Below are positions 17,610-30,201 of a stretch of 64,000 bases of DNA, piece by piece; positions within the stretch are counted from its first letter, which is position 1, and each line of letters starts with the position of its first letter. A program made the position numbers and the translations under genes. A model generated the notes under the pieces. The model had not been told where the DNA came from. It made no database searches and worked only from the letters and a program-made list of their open reading frames with translations. The stretch covers positions 1,488,001 to 1,552,000 of the forward strand of contig NZ_CP119127.1 of the NCBI RefSeq assembly GCF_030128825.1, in the 5' to 3' direction. Source of the DNA: Sphingobium sp. WTD-1 (GTDB lineage Bacteria > Pseudomonadota > Alphaproteobacteria > Sphingomonadales > Sphingomonadaceae).

Positions 17610-19508
17610 ATGACTGAACAGGGGGATCCGGCCTCAGGCCAGGATCGCACGCCGCACGGCCGACCGGCTGCGCTTGCGCTCGGTGCGCTGGGCGTGGTGT
17701 TCGGCGACATCGGCACCTCGCCGCTCTATGCGCTCAAGGAAAGTTTCGTCGGCCATCACCCGCTGGCGGTCGATCCGCTGCATATCTATGGCGTCCTCTC
17801 GCTGATCTTCTGGACGATGACGCTGATCGTCACGGCCAAATATGTGTTCATCGTCATGCGCGCCGACAATGACGGCGAGGGCGGCAGCATGGCGCTGCTG
17901 GCGCTGATCGGCCGGCGGCTGGGCGAGACGCGCTGGACCCCAGCCATCGCGACGCTGGGCGTGATTGCAACAGCACTCTTCTATGGTGACGCGATCATCA
18001 CGCCGGCCATTTCGGTGCTCTCGGCGGTCGAGGGTCTTACCATCGTGCAGGCGAGCCTGGCGGATATGGTGCTGCCGATCGCGATCGTCATCCTGATCGC
18101 GCTGTTCCTGATCCAGCGCTTTGGCACGGCGATGGTCGGCATGGCCTTTGGCCCGATCATGGCGATCTATTTCATCACGCTCGCCGCGCTCGGCATCGCC
18201 AATATCGTCCAGCACCCGGAAATCATCAGCATCGTCAATCCGCTCTGGGCGATCCGCTTCTTCGCGATCGACCCCAGGCTCGCCTTCCTGGCGCTCGGCT
18301 CGGTCGTGCTGGCGGTGACCGGGGCGGAGGCGCTCTATGCCGATATGGGCCATTTCGGGCGCAAGGCAATCAGCATCGCTTGGCTCTATGCCGCCTTCCC
18401 CTGCCTGATGCTCAACTATCTGGGGCAGGGGGCGTTGCTGCTCGACAATCCGGCGGCGGCACAGAATCCCTTCTTCCTGATGGCGCCGGACTGGGCACGG
18501 CTGCCGCTGGTGATCCTGGCCACCATGGCGACGATCATCGCCAGCCAGGCGGTGATCTCCGGGGCCTTTTCCGTCACGCAGCAGGCGGTGCAGCTGGGTT
18601 TCCTGCCGCGCCTGCGCATCCTGCACACCAGCGCGTCGGCGGCGGGGCAAATCTATGTGCCGCTGATCAACTGGCTGCTGCTGATCTTCGTCATCCTGCT
18701 GGTGCTGGGCTTTGGCAACAGCAGCAACTTGGCAGCCGCCTATGGCATCGCGGTGACCGGCACGATGGTCATCACCGCCTGCATGCTGGGCGTGCTGACC
18801 TTCAGCGTATGGCGCTGGCCGCTGCCGGCGGCGGCGGGCGTCACTGGCCTGTTCCTGATCATCGACGGCGCCTATTTCGCGTCGAACGTGACCAAGATAC
18901 CCGATGGCGGATGGTTCCCGCTACTGGTCGCGGCGGTGGTCTTCACGGTGCTGACCACCTGGGCGACCGGGCGGCGGATCATGCGCCATTATCTGCGCGA
19001 AGGGGCAATGGAGCTGGACCTGTTCGTGCGATCGACGCTGGCTTCGCTCAAGCGCGTGCCGGGGACGGCGATCTTCCTGTCCTCCACCACTGATGGCGTG
19101 CCGCCGGCGCTGCTGCATAATGTGAAGCATAACAAGGTGCTGCACGAACGGGTCATCATCCTGACCGTGCGCACCCAGGGCGTGCCGCATCTGCCGCTGC
19201 AGGGGCGCACGACGGTGGAGGACCATGGATCGGGCTTCTACCGGCTGATCCTGCGCCATGGCTTCATGGAGGATGTCGATATTCCGGCAGCGATGAAGTC
19301 GGTCCATGACTGCGGCGGACCGATCAGCGTCAAGGACACGAGCTATTTCCTCAGCCGCCAGACGCTGATTCCGTCGGAACGGCCGGGCATGGCGATGTGG
19401 CGCGAAAAGCTGTTCGCCTGGATGATCCGCAATGCCGAAAGCCCGATGGCCTTCTTCAACCTGCCGACCAACCGCGTCGTCGAGCTGGGGTCGCAGATCG
19501 AGATCTAG
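17610..19508 (+). CDS. kup: Low-affinity potassium:proton symporter Kup
   Basis: A 632-residue K+ uptake protein of the KUP/HAK/KT family, with twelve predicted membrane segments and a cytoplasmic C-terminal domain of about 170 residues. Diagnostic sequences are [20 protein letters not shown] near the N-terminus, [34 protein letters not shown] and the conserved [11 protein letters not shown] near the C-terminus. Full length for the family. It converges on kdpE, so constitutive low-affinity and inducible high-affinity potassium systems lie side by side; a palindromic terminator separates them. Confidence 0.96.
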   Translation: MTEQGDPASGQDRTPHGRPAALALGALGVVFGDIGTSPLYALKESFVGHHPLAVDPLHIYGVLSLIFWTMTLIVTAKYVFIVMRADNDGEGGSMALLALIGRRLGETRWTPAIATLGVIATALFYGDAIITPAISVLSAVEGLTIVQASLADMVLPIAIVILIALFLIQRFGTAMVGMAFGPIMAIYFITLAALGIANIVQHPEIISIVNPLWAIRFFAIDPRLAFLALGSVVLAVTGAEALYADMGHFGRKAISIAWLYAAFPCLMLNYLGQGALLLDNPAAAQNPFFLMAPDWARLPLVILATMATIIASQAVISGAFSVTQQAVQLGFLPRLRILHTSASAAGQIYVPLINWLLLIFVILLVLGFGNSSNLAAAYGIAVTGTMVITACMLGVLTFSVWRWPLPAAAGVTGLFLIIDGAYFASNVTKIPDGGWFPLLVAAVVFTVLTTWATGRRIMRHYLREGAMELDLFVRSTLASLKRVPGTAIFLSSTTDGVPPALLHNVKHNKVLHERVIILTVRTQGVPHLPLQGRTTVEDHGSGFYRLILRHGFMEDVDIPAAMKSVHDCGGPISVKDTSYFLSRQTLIPSERPGMAMWREKLFAWMIRNAESPMAFFNLPTNRVVELGSQIEI

Positions 19509-19568
19509 AGCCTGATCGTCTGAGGCGAAAGCGCTCCGCGCTTTCACCGATGGCGTGAATCAGGCTCT
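19507..19568. terminator. Nested palindrome between kup and kdpE, probable bidirectional terminator
   Basis: Outer arms AGAGCCTGAT (19507-19516) and ATCAGGCTCT (19559-19568) enclose an inner stem GAAAGCG/CGCTTTC. It overlaps the kup stop codon and ends 10 nt before the kdpE stop. Plus-strand sequence continues ATTTTG, a short T-run. Placement between convergent genes supports a terminator role. Confidence 0.65.
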
Positions 19569-19577
19569 ATTTTGATG

Positions 19578-20273
19578 TCAGTCCGCACCCTGTTTCAGGC
19601 GGTAGCCGATCCCCAGTTCATTGCTGATGATCTGGGGGCGCTGCGGGTCGGCCTCCAGCTTCTGGCGCAGGCCGCGCACCAGCACGCGCAGATATTCGAC
19701 ATGATGGGCATGTTCGTTGGGCCAGACATGGTCCATGATCTGCTTGTGGGTGATGACCCGGCCGGGGAAGCGCGCCAGCTGCTCCAGCACGCCATATTCC
19801 TTGGGCGTCAGATGCACTTCGACCCCGCCCTTCGTGACGATATGGGCGACCAGGTCGATCGTCAGGTCGCCCGCCGTCACCTTGGTCGATCCGCCGTCGC
19901 GCGTCATCCGGTTGCGCAGCGCCACCCGCACGCGGGCAAGCAGTTCGTCGGTGTCGAACGGCTTGGTCAGATAATCGTCGGCGCCCAGGTCCAGCGCGGC
20001 GACCTTCTCATCGGTGGCGTCGCGCGCCGACACGATGATCAGCGTCGTGTCGCTTTCCTTCTTGATGATCGGCACCAGTTCCAGCCCGTCGCGGTCGGGC
20101 AGGCCCAGGTCCAGCAGGGTGATGTCGGGCCGCTCGCTGCGCAGCTTGTCCAGTGCCTCGCGCGCGGTCTGCGCCTCGATCGTGGCATAGTCGGCGCGGG
20201 CGAGGGCGGCCTGGATCAGCCGGCGGATCTGCGGTTCGTCGTCGACGATCAGCAGGCTGTGGCGCGGCTTCAT
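19578..20273 (-). CDS. kdpE: KdpE response regulator
   Basis: A 231-residue OmpR-family regulator of the kdp operon. Receiver motifs: IVDDEPQIRR, phosphoacceptor Asp near residue 55 in ITLLDLGLPDRDG, Lys in YLTKPFDTDELLAR. C-terminal winged helix: VHLTPKEYGVLEQLARFPGR, HVEYLRVLVRGLRQKLE and ELGIGYRL, the classic KdpE ending. Start overlaps the kdpD stop (ATGA), so it is coupled to its kinase. Last gene of the leftward kdp operon. Confidence 0.95.
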   Translation of the reverse strand: MKPRHSLLIVDDEPQIRRLIQAALARADYATIEAQTAREALDKLRSERPDITLLDLGLPDRDGLELVPIIKKESDTTLIIVSARDATDEKVAALDLGADDYLTKPFDTDELLARVRVALRNRMTRDGGSTKVTAGDLTIDLVAHIVTKGGVEVHLTPKEYGVLEQLARFPGRVITHKQIMDHVWPNEHAHHVEYLRVLVRGLRQKLEADPQRPQIISNELGIGYRLKQGAD

Positions 20274-22930
20274 GCGATGTCCTTTTCCATGATGTCGGTG
20301 AGGATGAGGGATTGGGGAATGTGCAGGGTGAAACAGGCGCCGGCAGGTTCCGACACTGTGCGGGCCGATACGGTAAGGCCCATTGCTTCCGCAAAGGCCT
20401 TGACGATGGCCAGGCCCAGGCCGGTGCCGGTCTTTGACCGGTCGGAGCCTTCCAACCGGGTGAAGGTGTCGAACACGCGCGCTTCCATGCCGGCCGGAAT
20501 GCCCGGCCCCTGGTCGATCACCGACAGGCTGATGGCATCGGGTTCGCGCAGGCTGCGCACGGTGACGGGCGTGCCGGGATCGCCATAGCGGCCGGCATTG
20601 TCGAGCAGGTTGATGAGGATGTGGTGCAGCAGCACCGGATCGACCCGGACCAGCGGGATGTCGGGCGGGATCTGCACGTCGAGCTGGCGATCGGCCAGCG
20701 CGCTGCGGCTGTCATGGGCGGCGCTGGCGACCGCATCGAACAGGTCGGTCGCCTCCGCCCGCATCGGCAATGCGCCGGCCTCCACCCGCGCCATGTCGAG
20801 CAGATTGGCGACGAAGCGGGACAGGCGCTGGGCCTCGCCATCCAGCGTATCGATGAGCTCGGATGAGGGGTGGGTGCGCAGTTCGCGCGTGGCTGAAATG
20901 ATGGTGGTGAGTGGCGTGCGCAGATCATGGCTGACCGAGGAGAGCAGGGCGGAGCGCAGCCGGTCGCGCTCGCGAATCTGGCCGGCTTCGAGCATCGCCT
21001 CCTCCAGCGCCATGCGGTCGAGCGCAATCGCGGCCTGGTCGATCAGGCTCATCAGCAGCGGGAACTGATCGGATCGGACCGGTTCGCCGGCATCCTCGCG
21101 GGCCAGGCCGATCACGGCCAGCACCGCATCCTTGGCCGTTACCGGCAGGAACAGCCAATCCGACGCGGTGAGGGTGGAGGAGCCGCGCCCGGCCGGTTCG
21201 CCATGCTCCATCGCCCAACGGGCGGCGGCGCGCTCGATCTCGTCCAGCCGGTCCTCGGGCGGATAGGCGGCGCGCAATTGCGGCCCTTCATCCGACGGGA
21301 TCATCAGCACGGTGCGCACGTCGAACAGCCGGGCGATCTCGGCGCAGATGGCGTGGCGGATTTCCTCCAGGCTGGGGGAGGCGGTGAGCTGGCGCGAGAA
21401 GCCGGCGAGCGTCGCATTCTGCCGCGCGCTGGATTGGGCCAGCACCGATTGGGCATGCATCCGCGCGGCAAACTGGCTGGTCACCACCGCCACGCCCAGG
21501 AAGACGAGGATGGAGATGACATTTTCCGGATTGCTCACGGTCAGCGTGCCGGTCGGCGGCAGGAAGAAGAAATTATAGGCGAGGCTGGAGGCCAGGCCGG
21601 TGGCAAGGCCGGTGCGCAGGCCGTGACTGGCCGCCGCGAACATCACCGGCACCAGATAGAGCAGGGCGATATTGCCGAGGTCGATCGCCTCCAGCATCAG
21701 CCGGCCGAGCAGGGTCATGCCGATCACCGCCAGCATCGACCAGACATAGCCGATCGGATCGCCCCAATGGCCGCCACGGGTGACCTTGGTCCGCGGCGCG
21801 CTGTCCTCGCCGGGCATGACATGGACGGCGACCGGACCGATGTCGCGCACCAGCCGGTCGACCACCGACCCATGGCGCAGCTCGAACCACCAGCTCCGCG
21901 CCGACTTGCCGATCACGATCTGGGTCGCGCGCGCATCGGCGGCGAAACTGCGTAGCCCTTCCGCGACGCTGGGGGCGGGAATGGACGCGGTTTCGGCGCC
22001 CAGGCGCGAGGCGAGGGCAAGTGTATCGGCCAGCCGCTGCCGGTCCTCGTCCGACAGCTGCGGTCCACGCGGGGTTTCGATATGGATGGCGGTCCAGGGC
22101 GCGCGCAGCGCATCGGCCAGCCGCTTGGCGGAACGGACCAGGCCGGCGGCGCTGGGCTGTTCGCTCACCGCCACGATCACCCGCTCGCCGGCGGCGAAGC
22201 TGCCCGCCAGCGCATGGGCGCGGACATAGTCGAGCATCTGGGCATCGACCGCCTGGGCGGCGCGGCGCAGCGCCAGTTCGCGCAGAGCGGTCAGGTTCGA
22301 CTTGGAAAAGAAATGGTTGAGGGCGCGGCTGGCTTCCTGCGGGATATAGACCTTGCCGTCCTTCAGCCGCTCGATCAGCTCGTCGGGCGGAATGTCCACC
22401 ACTTCGATCTCGGCATGTTCCAGGATCGAATCGGGCACCGTCTCACGCACGCGGACGCGGGTGAAGGAGGCGACGACGTCGTTGAGGCTTTCGACATGCT
22501 GGATGTTGATCGTCGAATAGACATCGATGCCGGCGGCCAGCAATTCCTCGACATCCTGATAGCGTTTGGGGTGGCGGCTGCCCGGCGCATTGCTGTGCGC
22601 CAGCTCGTCGACCAGCACCAGCTGGGGATGGCGCGCCAGGATCGCGTCGATATCCATCTCGCCCAGGCTGTGGCCCTGATGATCGACGGTGCGGCGGGGG
22701 ATGATCTCATGGCCATGGACCAGCGCTTCGGTCTCGCGCCGGCCATGGGTTTCCACCACGCCGACGACGACATCGACGCCTGCCTCGCGTCGCTGCCGTC
22801 CTTCGGTCAGCATCTCCCAGGTCTTGCCCACCCCCGGCGCGGCGCCGAGAAATACCTTCAGGCGGCCACGGCCTTCCTGCGCGGCGGCACGCAGGAAGGC
22901 TTGCGGATCAGGGCGATGCGGTTCGTTCAC
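20270..22930 (-). CDS. kdpD: KdpD sensor kinase
   Basis: An 886-residue sensor of potassium limitation and turgor. Domain order: N-terminal KdpD domain with Walker [13 protein letters not shown] (about residues 29-40), a universal-stress-like domain ([20 protein letters not shown]), four membrane helices near residues 400-500, a GAF-like region, the H-box [16 protein letters not shown], and the ATPase part with [22 protein letters not shown] and [15 protein letters not shown]. The start codon is GTG, overlapping the kdpC stop (GTGA). Full length for the family. Confidence 0.96.
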   Translation of the reverse strand: MNEPHRPDPQAFLRAAAQEGRGRLKVFLGAAPGVGKTWEMLTEGRQRREAGVDVVVGVVETHGRRETEALVHGHEIIPRRTVDHQGHSLGEMDIDAILARHPQLVLVDELAHSNAPGSRHPKRYQDVEELLAAGIDVYSTINIQHVESLNDVVASFTRVRVRETVPDSILEHAEIEVVDIPPDELIERLKDGKVYIPQEASRALNHFFSKSNLTALRELALRRAAQAVDAQMLDYVRAHALAGSFAAGERVIVAVSEQPSAAGLVRSAKRLADALRAPWTAIHIETPRGPQLSDEDRQRLADTLALASRLGAETASIPAPSVAEGLRSFAADARATQIVIGKSARSWWFELRHGSVVDRLVRDIGPVAVHVMPGEDSAPRTKVTRGGHWGDPIGYVWSMLAVIGMTLLGRLMLEAIDLGNIALLYLVPVMFAAASHGLRTGLATGLASSLAYNFFFLPPTGTLTVSNPENVISILVFLGVAVVTSQFAARMHAQSVLAQSSARQNATLAGFSRQLTASPSLEEIRHAICAEIARLFDVRTVLMIPSDEGPQLRAAYPPEDRLDEIERAAARWAMEHGEPAGRGSSTLTASDWLFLPVTAKDAVLAVIGLAREDAGEPVRSDQFPLLMSLIDQAAIALDRMALEEAMLEAGQIRERDRLRSALLSSVSHDLRTPLTTIISATRELRTHPSSELIDTLDGEAQRLSRFVANLLDMARVEAGALPMRAEATDLFDAVASAAHDSRSALADRQLDVQIPPDIPLVRVDPVLLHHILINLLDNAGRYGDPGTPVTVRSLREPDAISLSVIDQGPGIPAGMEARVFDTFTRLEGSDRSKTGTGLGLAIVKAFAEAMGLTVSARTVSEPAGACFTLHIPQSLILTDIMEKDIA

Positions 22931-23517
22931 TGGGTCCGTTTAGCGCCAATCGCATCCAGCCGTCGATTCAACTCGAACAGATTGACGCGGGGTTCGCCGA
23001 TGAAGCCCAGCAGGGGCTGCTCGACGCTCTGTTCTACCAGGCTGCGGACGCGCGCCGCATCGATCCCGCGCGCGGCGGCGACGCGATCGACCTGATAAAA
23101 AGCTGCCTCGGGGCTGATATGGGGGTCGAGCCCCGAGGCAGAGGTGGTCACCAGATCGGACGGAACAAAACGACCAGGTGTAGCAGCTTGAAGAGTCTCG
23201 ACGTCGGTCTTGACGCGGTCGGCCAGCGCGTGGCTGGTCGGACCAAGATTGGAGCCGGAGGAGGCAAGGCCGTCATAGCCCTTGCCCGCCGCCGACGGAC
23301 GGCTGTGGAAATAGACGTCCGAGGTGAAGGCCTGACCGATGACGGTGGAGCCGACGACCTTGCCCTGATCCTCGACCAGGCTGCCATTGGCCTGGGACGG
23401 GAAGATCGCCTGGCCGATGCCGGTCAGCGCCAGCGGATAGGCAAGGCCGAGCAGCAAGGCGAAGAGCAACGTCATGGTCAGGGCCGGACGCAGGGCGGAT
23501 TTGAAATCGGTAAACAT
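22927..23517 (-). CDS. kdpC: KdpC subunit of the potassium ATPase
   Basis: A 196-residue single-span subunit of KdpFABC. One N-terminal membrane helix ([20 protein letters not shown]) is followed by the family's periplasmic part: [62 protein letters not shown]. It is 14 nt downstream of kdpB. The hydrophobic start and TGIGQAIFP motif are typical. Confidence 0.95.
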   Translation of the reverse strand: MFTDFKSALRPALTMTLLFALLLGLAYPLALTGIGQAIFPSQANGSLVEDQGKVVGSTVIGQAFTSDVYFHSRPSAAGKGYDGLASSGSNLGPTSHALADRVKTDVETLQAATPGRFVPSDLVTTSASGLDPHISPEAAFYQVDRVAAARGIDAARVRSLVEQSVEQPLLGFIGEPRVNLFELNRRLDAIGAKRTQ

Positions 23518-23531
23518 GGATTTGTCCTTCC

Positions 23532-25574
<2,043 letters not shown>

Positions 25575-25580
25575 GGATCC

Positions 25581-27284
25581 TTAGAAAAGCTGGCCACGGA
25601 TCATCGCGAGATGATCGGCGATGGGGCCAAGGGCGAGGCTGGGCAGGAAGGTCAGGCCGCCCACGATCAGCACGATGCCGACCAGCAGACCGGTCCACAG
25701 CGCCCCGGTGGTGGGGAAGCTGCCGGCGGTTTCGGGCGTATATTTCTTCGCGGCCAGGCTGCCCGCGATGGCCAGCATGGGGATGATGATGAAGAAGCGG
25801 CCGATCCACATCGCGACGCCCAGCATGCCGTTATAGAAGGGGGTGTTGGCCGACAGGCCGGCAAAGGCCGAGCCATTGTTGCCGACGGCGCTGGTGAACG
25901 CGTAGAGGATCTCGCTGAAGCCATGCGGTCCCTTGTTGAGCGGACCGGCCAGGCCCGCGTCGGTGACGCTGGCGATGGCGGTGAAGCCCAGGATGATCAA
26001 AGGCAGCACGGCAATGGCGAGCACGGCCAGCTTGACTTCGCGGCTCTCGATCTTCTTGCCGACATATTCCGGCGTGCGGCCGACCATCAGGCCCGCGACG
26101 AACACGGCCAGGATGGCGAACAGCAGGAAGCCATAGATGCCTGCGCCGACGCCGCCGATCACGACTTCGCCCAGCTGGATGTTGAACAGCGGGATCATGC
26201 CGCCCAGTGCGGTGAAGCTGTCATGCATGGCGTTGACCGCGCCGCAGCTCGCCGCCGTGGTGACGACCGAGAAGAGGGCAGAGGCGGCGATGCCGAAGCG
26301 GACTTCCTTGCCCTCCATATTGCCGCCGGCGACGCCCAGATTGTGGAGCACCGGATTGCCGGCCGCTTCCTGCCAATAGGTGACGGTGACGCCGGCGAGG
26401 AAGATCAGCAGCATGGCGGCGAGGATGGCCCAGCCCTGGCGCGGGTTGCCAACGGCCTTGCCGAAGGTCCAGGTCAGGCCAAAGCCGATCACGAAGATCG
26501 ACAGCATCTCCACCAGATTGGTGAGCGCGGTCGGATTCTCGAAGGGATGGGCGCTGTTGGCGTTGAAGAAGCCGCCACCATTGGTGCCCAGCATCTTGAT
26601 CGCTTCCTGGCTGGCGACGGGGCCAAGCGCCAGGGTCTGTTTCACGCCTTCCAGCGTGGTCACGTCGACCGACTGGCTGAGCGTCTGCGGCACGCCGCTC
26701 GCGATCAGGAACAGGGCATAGACGATGCAGATCGGCAGCAGCAGATAGAGGGTCACGCGGGTGACGTCCGCCCAGAAATTGCCGATCGTCGCCGCGCTGC
26801 GCCGGGCAAAACCACGGAACAGGGCGAAGGCGAGGGCAATGCCGGTGGCGGCCGACAGGAAATTGTGGATGGTGAGGCCCAGCATTTGAGCCAGGTTCGT
26901 CAGGGTCGACTCGCCCGAATAGCTTTGCCAATTGGTGTTGGTGGTGAAGCTGATCGCCGTGTTGAAGGCGAGGTCGCTGCTGGTGCCGGCAAAGCCCTGC
27001 GGGTTGAGCGGCAGCAGCCCCTGAAGGCGCAGCACCGCATAGGTGAAGAGCAGCAGCGCCACGTTGAAGAGCAGCATGTGAACCGCGTAGCGGCGCCAAC
27101 TCTGTTCGGCGTTCGGATCGATCCCTGACAAGCGGTAGAAGCTCCGTTCGATCGGGCCGAACACGGTATGAAGCGGCGTGCGGCGGCCCTCATAAAGGGT
27201 AAACAGCCACAGGCCCATCGGCTTGGTCAGCGCCAGCAATATGCCGACAAAGGCTGCGATCAGCAGCCATCCCTGGAAGGTCAT
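25581..27284 (-). CDS. kdpA: KdpA potassium-translocating subunit
   Basis: A 567-residue channel-like subunit with about ten membrane segments derived from the SKT superfamily. The four P-loop regions include [57 protein letters not shown] and [13 protein letters not shown], which form the selectivity filter. N-terminus [16 protein letters not shown] matches the family start. It follows kdpF by 12 nt and precedes kdpB. Confidence 0.96.
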   Translation of the reverse strand: MTFQGWLLIAAFVGILLALTKPMGLWLFTLYEGRRTPLHTVFGPIERSFYRLSGIDPNAEQSWRRYAVHMLLFNVALLLFTYAVLRLQGLLPLNPQGFAGTSSDLAFNTAISFTTNTNWQSYSGESTLTNLAQMLGLTIHNFLSAATGIALAFALFRGFARRSAATIGNFWADVTRVTLYLLLPICIVYALFLIASGVPQTLSQSVDVTTLEGVKQTLALGPVASQEAIKMLGTNGGGFFNANSAHPFENPTALTNLVEMLSIFVIGFGLTWTFGKAVGNPRQGWAILAAMLLIFLAGVTVTYWQEAAGNPVLHNLGVAGGNMEGKEVRFGIAASALFSVVTTAASCGAVNAMHDSFTALGGMIPLFNIQLGEVVIGGVGAGIYGFLLFAILAVFVAGLMVGRTPEYVGKKIESREVKLAVLAIAVLPLIILGFTAIASVTDAGLAGPLNKGPHGFSEILYAFTSAVGNNGSAFAGLSANTPFYNGMLGVAMWIGRFFIIIPMLAIAGSLAAKKYTPETAGSFPTTGALWTGLLVGIVLIVGGLTFLPSLALGPIADHLAMIRGQLF

Positions 27285-27296
27285 GTGCGGCCCCCC

Positions 27297-27386
27297 TTAA
27301 AAGCGTTCGGGCCGTGCGAGCACGGCGACGAGATAGACGAGAAGCCCGGCGGCGGTGATCGCCGCGAGCCAGAGGTCGATGGTCAT
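27297..27386 (-). CDS. kdpF: KdpF accessory subunit
   Basis: A 29-residue single-helix peptide, translated by eye: MTIDLWLAAITAAGLLVYLV then AVLARPERF. This is a typical KdpF, ending in the family's A-L-x-R-P-E-(R/K)-F tail. KdpF stabilises the KdpABC complex. A strong ribosome site (GAAGGAGGG) lies 5-6 nt upstream and kdpA follows 12 nt after the stop. It is too short for ordinary gene prediction cut-offs. Confidence 0.9.
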   Translation of the reverse strand: MTIDLWLAAITAAGLLVYLVAVLARPERF

Positions 27387-27398
27387 GGCATCCCTCCT

Positions 27399-27482
27399 TC
27401 AGGCGTCGCCGCACAGCCGGACATAGCCGAGGCTAGCCGCTGTCAGCGCCAGGATGATGCCGATCCACAAGAGATCCTGCAT
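27399..27482 (-). CDS. 27-residue membrane micro-ORF in front of kdpF
   Basis: A short open frame upstream of kdpF, reading MQDLLWIGIILALTAASLGY followed by VRLCGDA. One hydrophobic helix is followed by a Tyr-x-x-x-Cys-(acidic) tail. Its TGA overlaps the ribosome site of kdpF (TGAAGGAGGG), which suggests coupled translation. A short peptide of similar shape (helix then Y-x-x-x-C) precedes kdpF in other bacteria as far as I recall, so it may be a second miniature subunit; that comparison is from memory. Upstream GGGAG can serve as ribosome site. Confidence 0.6.
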   Translation of the reverse strand: MQDLLWIGIILALTAASLGYVRLCGDA

Positions 27483-27640
27483 GGGGGGTAACTCCCGCAT
27501 CACGCCCGCCGCGGGAGGCGGACAGGGTCGTTAGCGAGCGCCCGATTAGGCCCCTCTTCCGTTTGAATGCGAGACGCGGGCCGGGGCGGCCGCATAGTAT
27601 TTGCGTATGATTTTCCGAAGGGGCTGGAGCCTTTCGACAC

Positions 27641-27739
27641 GGCACCGGCCCGCCCGCCCCCCACCCGATCGCCCATCAGGGCATCATGTCTGGGCGGTCG
27701 GTTGGGGGGCGGGCCGGTGCGGATGCGCCGGAGGCGCAT
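27641..27739. repeat. Dispersed GC-rich palindromic repeat, copy 2 (inverted)
   Basis: Starts GGCACCGGCCCGCCCG and ends GGGCGGGCCGGTGCGG (27641-27722), followed by a perfect hairpin ATGCGCC-GGA-GGCGCAT (27723-27739). Its reverse complement aligns with the copy at 7241-7350, including the side hairpin, the word CCGCCCAGACA and the word CCTGATGGG. The 374-nt gap 27483-27856 in which it lies contains no other evident gene; the kdp promoter should be in the part near 27500-27600 but no KdpE site was recognised. Confidence 0.75.
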
Positions 27740-27856
27740 TTCCAAACGGACTCCAAGACGGATAGCTTTTCTACCGCGATGGCCAGCATTGCTTGGGGGA
27801 CGATTCTCTATACCATCGGTAGATAAGCCGCCCGAGTCGGCAGAGAGGACGCACAT

Positions 27857-28024
27857 ATGGCCTATCAGGATCAGGACGGACCGTTGACGCGCCTGCGCGA
27901 TCGGCTGGCGCAAGCCCTTTTCAGGGAGCCTGCCGTCGTGCTGTTCGAGCGCGATGCCGACGACCGTGGCGCACCGGTGTCGCGTGCCGATCGCGAACGC
28001 CAGCCACAGGATGCCTGCGCCTGA
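27857..28024 (+). CDS. Possible 55-residue hypothetical protein
   Basis: Open frame beginning MAYQDQDGPLTRLRDRLAQA and ending RERQPQDACA, with GAGAGGAC 6 nt before the ATG. The peptide is charged and helical-looking (LTRLRDRLAQALFREP), with no membrane segment or known motif. It lies 124 nt before the nitroreductase start and could be co-transcribed with it. Coding status rests only on the ribosome site and composition. Confidence 0.35.
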   Translation: MAYQDQDGPLTRLRDRLAQALFREPAVVLFERDADDRGAPVSRADRERQPQDACA

Positions 28025-28148
28025 TCGGAGGAAACCCTGTGTTTCCAGGGCGAAAGCCAAACACCTCTTCGCAGCGGCGGAACATCCGCTAGATAGATTT
28101 CCAACAGCATGGCGCGCCGATCGCGTCATCGCCTTGAAGGAGATCCAG

Positions 28149-28742
28149 ATGGCCACCAGCCCGCGCGAAGTTACCCGTCCCGTCGATCCGCTGATCCTGG
28201 AGCGCTGGTCGCCCCGCGCCTTTGACGGCTCCGCTATTCCCCAGGCCGATATCGACACGCTGTTCGACGCGGCGCGCTGGGCGCCTTCGGCCTTCAACTA
28301 CCAGCCCTGGCGCTTCCTCTATGCCCATCGCGACAGTGCCGACTGGGCGCGCTTCCTCGACCTGCTCTTCCCGTTCAACCAGGGCTGGGTGCAGCATGCC
28401 GGCGCGCTGGTCTTCGTTTTGTCCGACACGCTGATGGCGGCGCCGGGATCGGAAGATTACAAGCCTTCGCACAGCCACAGCTTCGATGCGGGCGCCGCCT
28501 GGGCGACGCTGGCGCTGCAGGCGACGCGGCTTGGCTATCATACCCATGCGATGACCGGCGTCGATTTCGACAAGGCGCGCGCCGAACTGGCGGTGCCGGA
28601 GCGGTTCCGGATCGAGGCGGCGATCGCGATCGGGCGTCAGGGCGACAAGGCCAGCCTGCCCGAAGCACTACAGGCGCGCGAGGCGCCGAGCGGCCGGCAT
28701 GAGATCGAGACATTCGCCCATCAGGGGAATTTCATCGTCTGA
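28149..28742 (+). CDS. Nitroreductase-family protein
   Basis: A 197-residue FMN-dependent oxidoreductase of the nitroreductase superfamily. Visible are LILERWSPRAFDG (the phosphate-binding R-S-P-R-A-F), FDAARWAPSAFNYQPWRFLY, WATLALQATRLGYHTHAMTG and AIAIGRQGDKASLPEAL. Start at 28149 was chosen because GAAGGAGATCC lies directly upstream; an in-frame upstream ATG at 27954 has none. It ends just before an intrinsic terminator. Physiological substrate unknown. Confidence 0.9.
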   Translation: MATSPREVTRPVDPLILERWSPRAFDGSAIPQADIDTLFDAARWAPSAFNYQPWRFLYAHRDSADWARFLDLLFPFNQGWVQHAGALVFVLSDTLMAAPGSEDYKPSHSHSFDAGAAWATLALQATRLGYHTHAMTGVDFDKARAELAVPERFRIEAAIAIGRQGDKASLPEALQAREAPSGRHEIETFAHQGNFIV

Positions 28743-28748
28743 CAAAAA

Positions 28749-28780
28749 AAAGGGCGGCGTTTTGAAACGCCGCCCTTTCT
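28749..28780. terminator. Bidirectional rho-independent terminator
   Basis: Stem AAAGGGCGGCGTTT (28749-28762) with AAACGCCGCCCTTT (28765-28778), two-base loop, with flanking A-run on the left and T-rich end on the right. It separates the convergent nitroreductase and outer membrane efflux genes. Confidence 0.9.
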
Positions 28781-28783
28781 GTA

Positions 28784-30190
28784 TCAGGTCGTGGTCCAGC
28801 CGCCGCCCAAAGCGCGGAACAGATCCACCTGGGCAAAGGCGACGGCGCGGTTGGCGGTCGCCAGGTCCGCGTCGGCCGAAGCCTGGGTGCGCAGCGCATC
28901 CAGCACGGTCAGGAAGTCGATCTGCCCCTCGCGCTGGCGCGCCAGGCTGATCCGGGCCGCGCGCGCCGCCTCGTCGCGTGCCGATTGCAGCGTCGCCCGC
29001 CGCTCCAGCGCATTGGCATAGCTGGACAGCGCCGTCTCGGTTTCCTCCAGCGCCTGCAACACCGTGCCGTCAAAGGCGGCAAGCGATGCGTCGCCATCCG
29101 CCTTGGCCGCCGCGATCTTCGCGCGATTGGCTTCCTGATTGGGGAAGGCCCAGCTGATCAGCGGCCCGAGCAGGAAGTTGAGCGGCCCGGCGCCGAACAG
29201 ATTGCCGCCGCCAACCGCCGTGGTGCCGATCGATCCGCCCAGGGTGATGCGCGGATAGAGATCCGCCGTCGCGACACCGACACGGGCGGTGTCGGCCGCC
29301 AGCCGCCGTTCGGCCGCGCGCACGTCCGGCCGCCGGGCGAGCAACGCCTGACCGTCGCCGACCGGGATCGGCTGTGTCACATTCGGTGTCACGGTCGCGT
29401 TCTGGACGGATGCGGGCAGCTCCTGCGGCGTGCGCCCGGTCAGCGTCGCCAGCCGGAACAGCGCGGAATTGCGGTCGGCGACCAGATTGGGGATCAGCGC
29501 CTGCTGCTGTTCGCGCAGTGTCGTCACGCGGATCACGTCCAGCCGGTCGGACCGGCCAGCATCGAAGCGGGCGCCGGTGATGCGGATCGACTTGTCGAGC
29601 AGGTCGACCGTTTCCTTCGCGACGGCAAGCCGCTGGGCGGATGCGGTGGCGTCGACATAGGCGCGCACCGTATCGGCGACAACCGCGACGCGGACGGCAT
29701 CGGCATCGGCCTGGGCCGCGCCGACATCGCCACGCGCGGCCTCTATGCTGCGCTTCACCCGGCCGAACAGGTCGACCTCATAGGCGACGTCCAGCCCCAT
29801 ATCGACGGTCCAGTTTTCCCGGTCCATGCCGGGCAGGGTCTGGGCCTGCGACACCCGGCCATAGGTCGGGGAGCCGCTGATATTGGTGCTGGGCAACCGG
29901 TCGGAGCGGGCACCACGCAGATGGGCACGGGCACGTTCCAGCCGGGCGACGGCGACGCGGATGTCGGTATTGGCCTTCAGCGCATCGCCGACCAGCCCGT
30001 CGAGCAGCGGGTCATTATAGAGCCGCCACCAATGATCGTCGGCGGCGCTCTGGGCGACCGCCGGGTTCGCGGCCCCGATGAAGGGGGCGGCGGCTGTCGT
30101 CGGGGTGGCGGGGGCCTTGTAATCCGGCCCGGCGGCGCAGGCCGTCAGCGCACTGGCGCCGAGCAACAGGGCAATCAGGTTCCTTGTCAT
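28784..30190 (-). CDS. RND efflux outer membrane lipoprotein (OprM/NodT type)
   Basis: A 468-residue outer membrane channel of the TolC-like factor family. The N-terminus is a lipoprotein signal (NLIALLLGASALTAC, lipid-modified Cys in LTAC). The mature part shows the duplicated coiled-coil repeats: PLLDGLVGDALKANTDIRVA, VALEVDLFGRVKR-like YEVDLFGRVKRSIEAARGDV, and ALLARRPDVRAAERRLAADT. Start at 30190 is chosen for the signal; an earlier ATG at 30205 overlaps the pump gene stop (ATGA). It is the last gene of the efflux operon. Confidence 0.93.
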   Translation of the reverse strand: MTRNLIALLLGASALTACAAGPDYKAPATPTTAAAPFIGAANPAVAQSAADDHWWRLYNDPLLDGLVGDALKANTDIRVAVARLERARAHLRGARSDRLPSTNISGSPTYGRVSQAQTLPGMDRENWTVDMGLDVAYEVDLFGRVKRSIEAARGDVGAAQADADAVRVAVVADTVRAYVDATASAQRLAVAKETVDLLDKSIRITGARFDAGRSDRLDVIRVTTLREQQQALIPNLVADRNSALFRLATLTGRTPQELPASVQNATVTPNVTQPIPVGDGQALLARRPDVRAAERRLAADTARVGVATADLYPRITLGGSIGTTAVGGGNLFGAGPLNFLLGPLISWAFPNQEANRAKIAAAKADGDASLAAFDGTVLQALEETETALSSYANALERRATLQSARDEAARAARISLARQREGQIDFLTVLDALRTQASADADLATANRAVAFAQVDLFRALGGGWTTT

Positions 30191-30201
30191 GGCTTTTGTC
30201 C

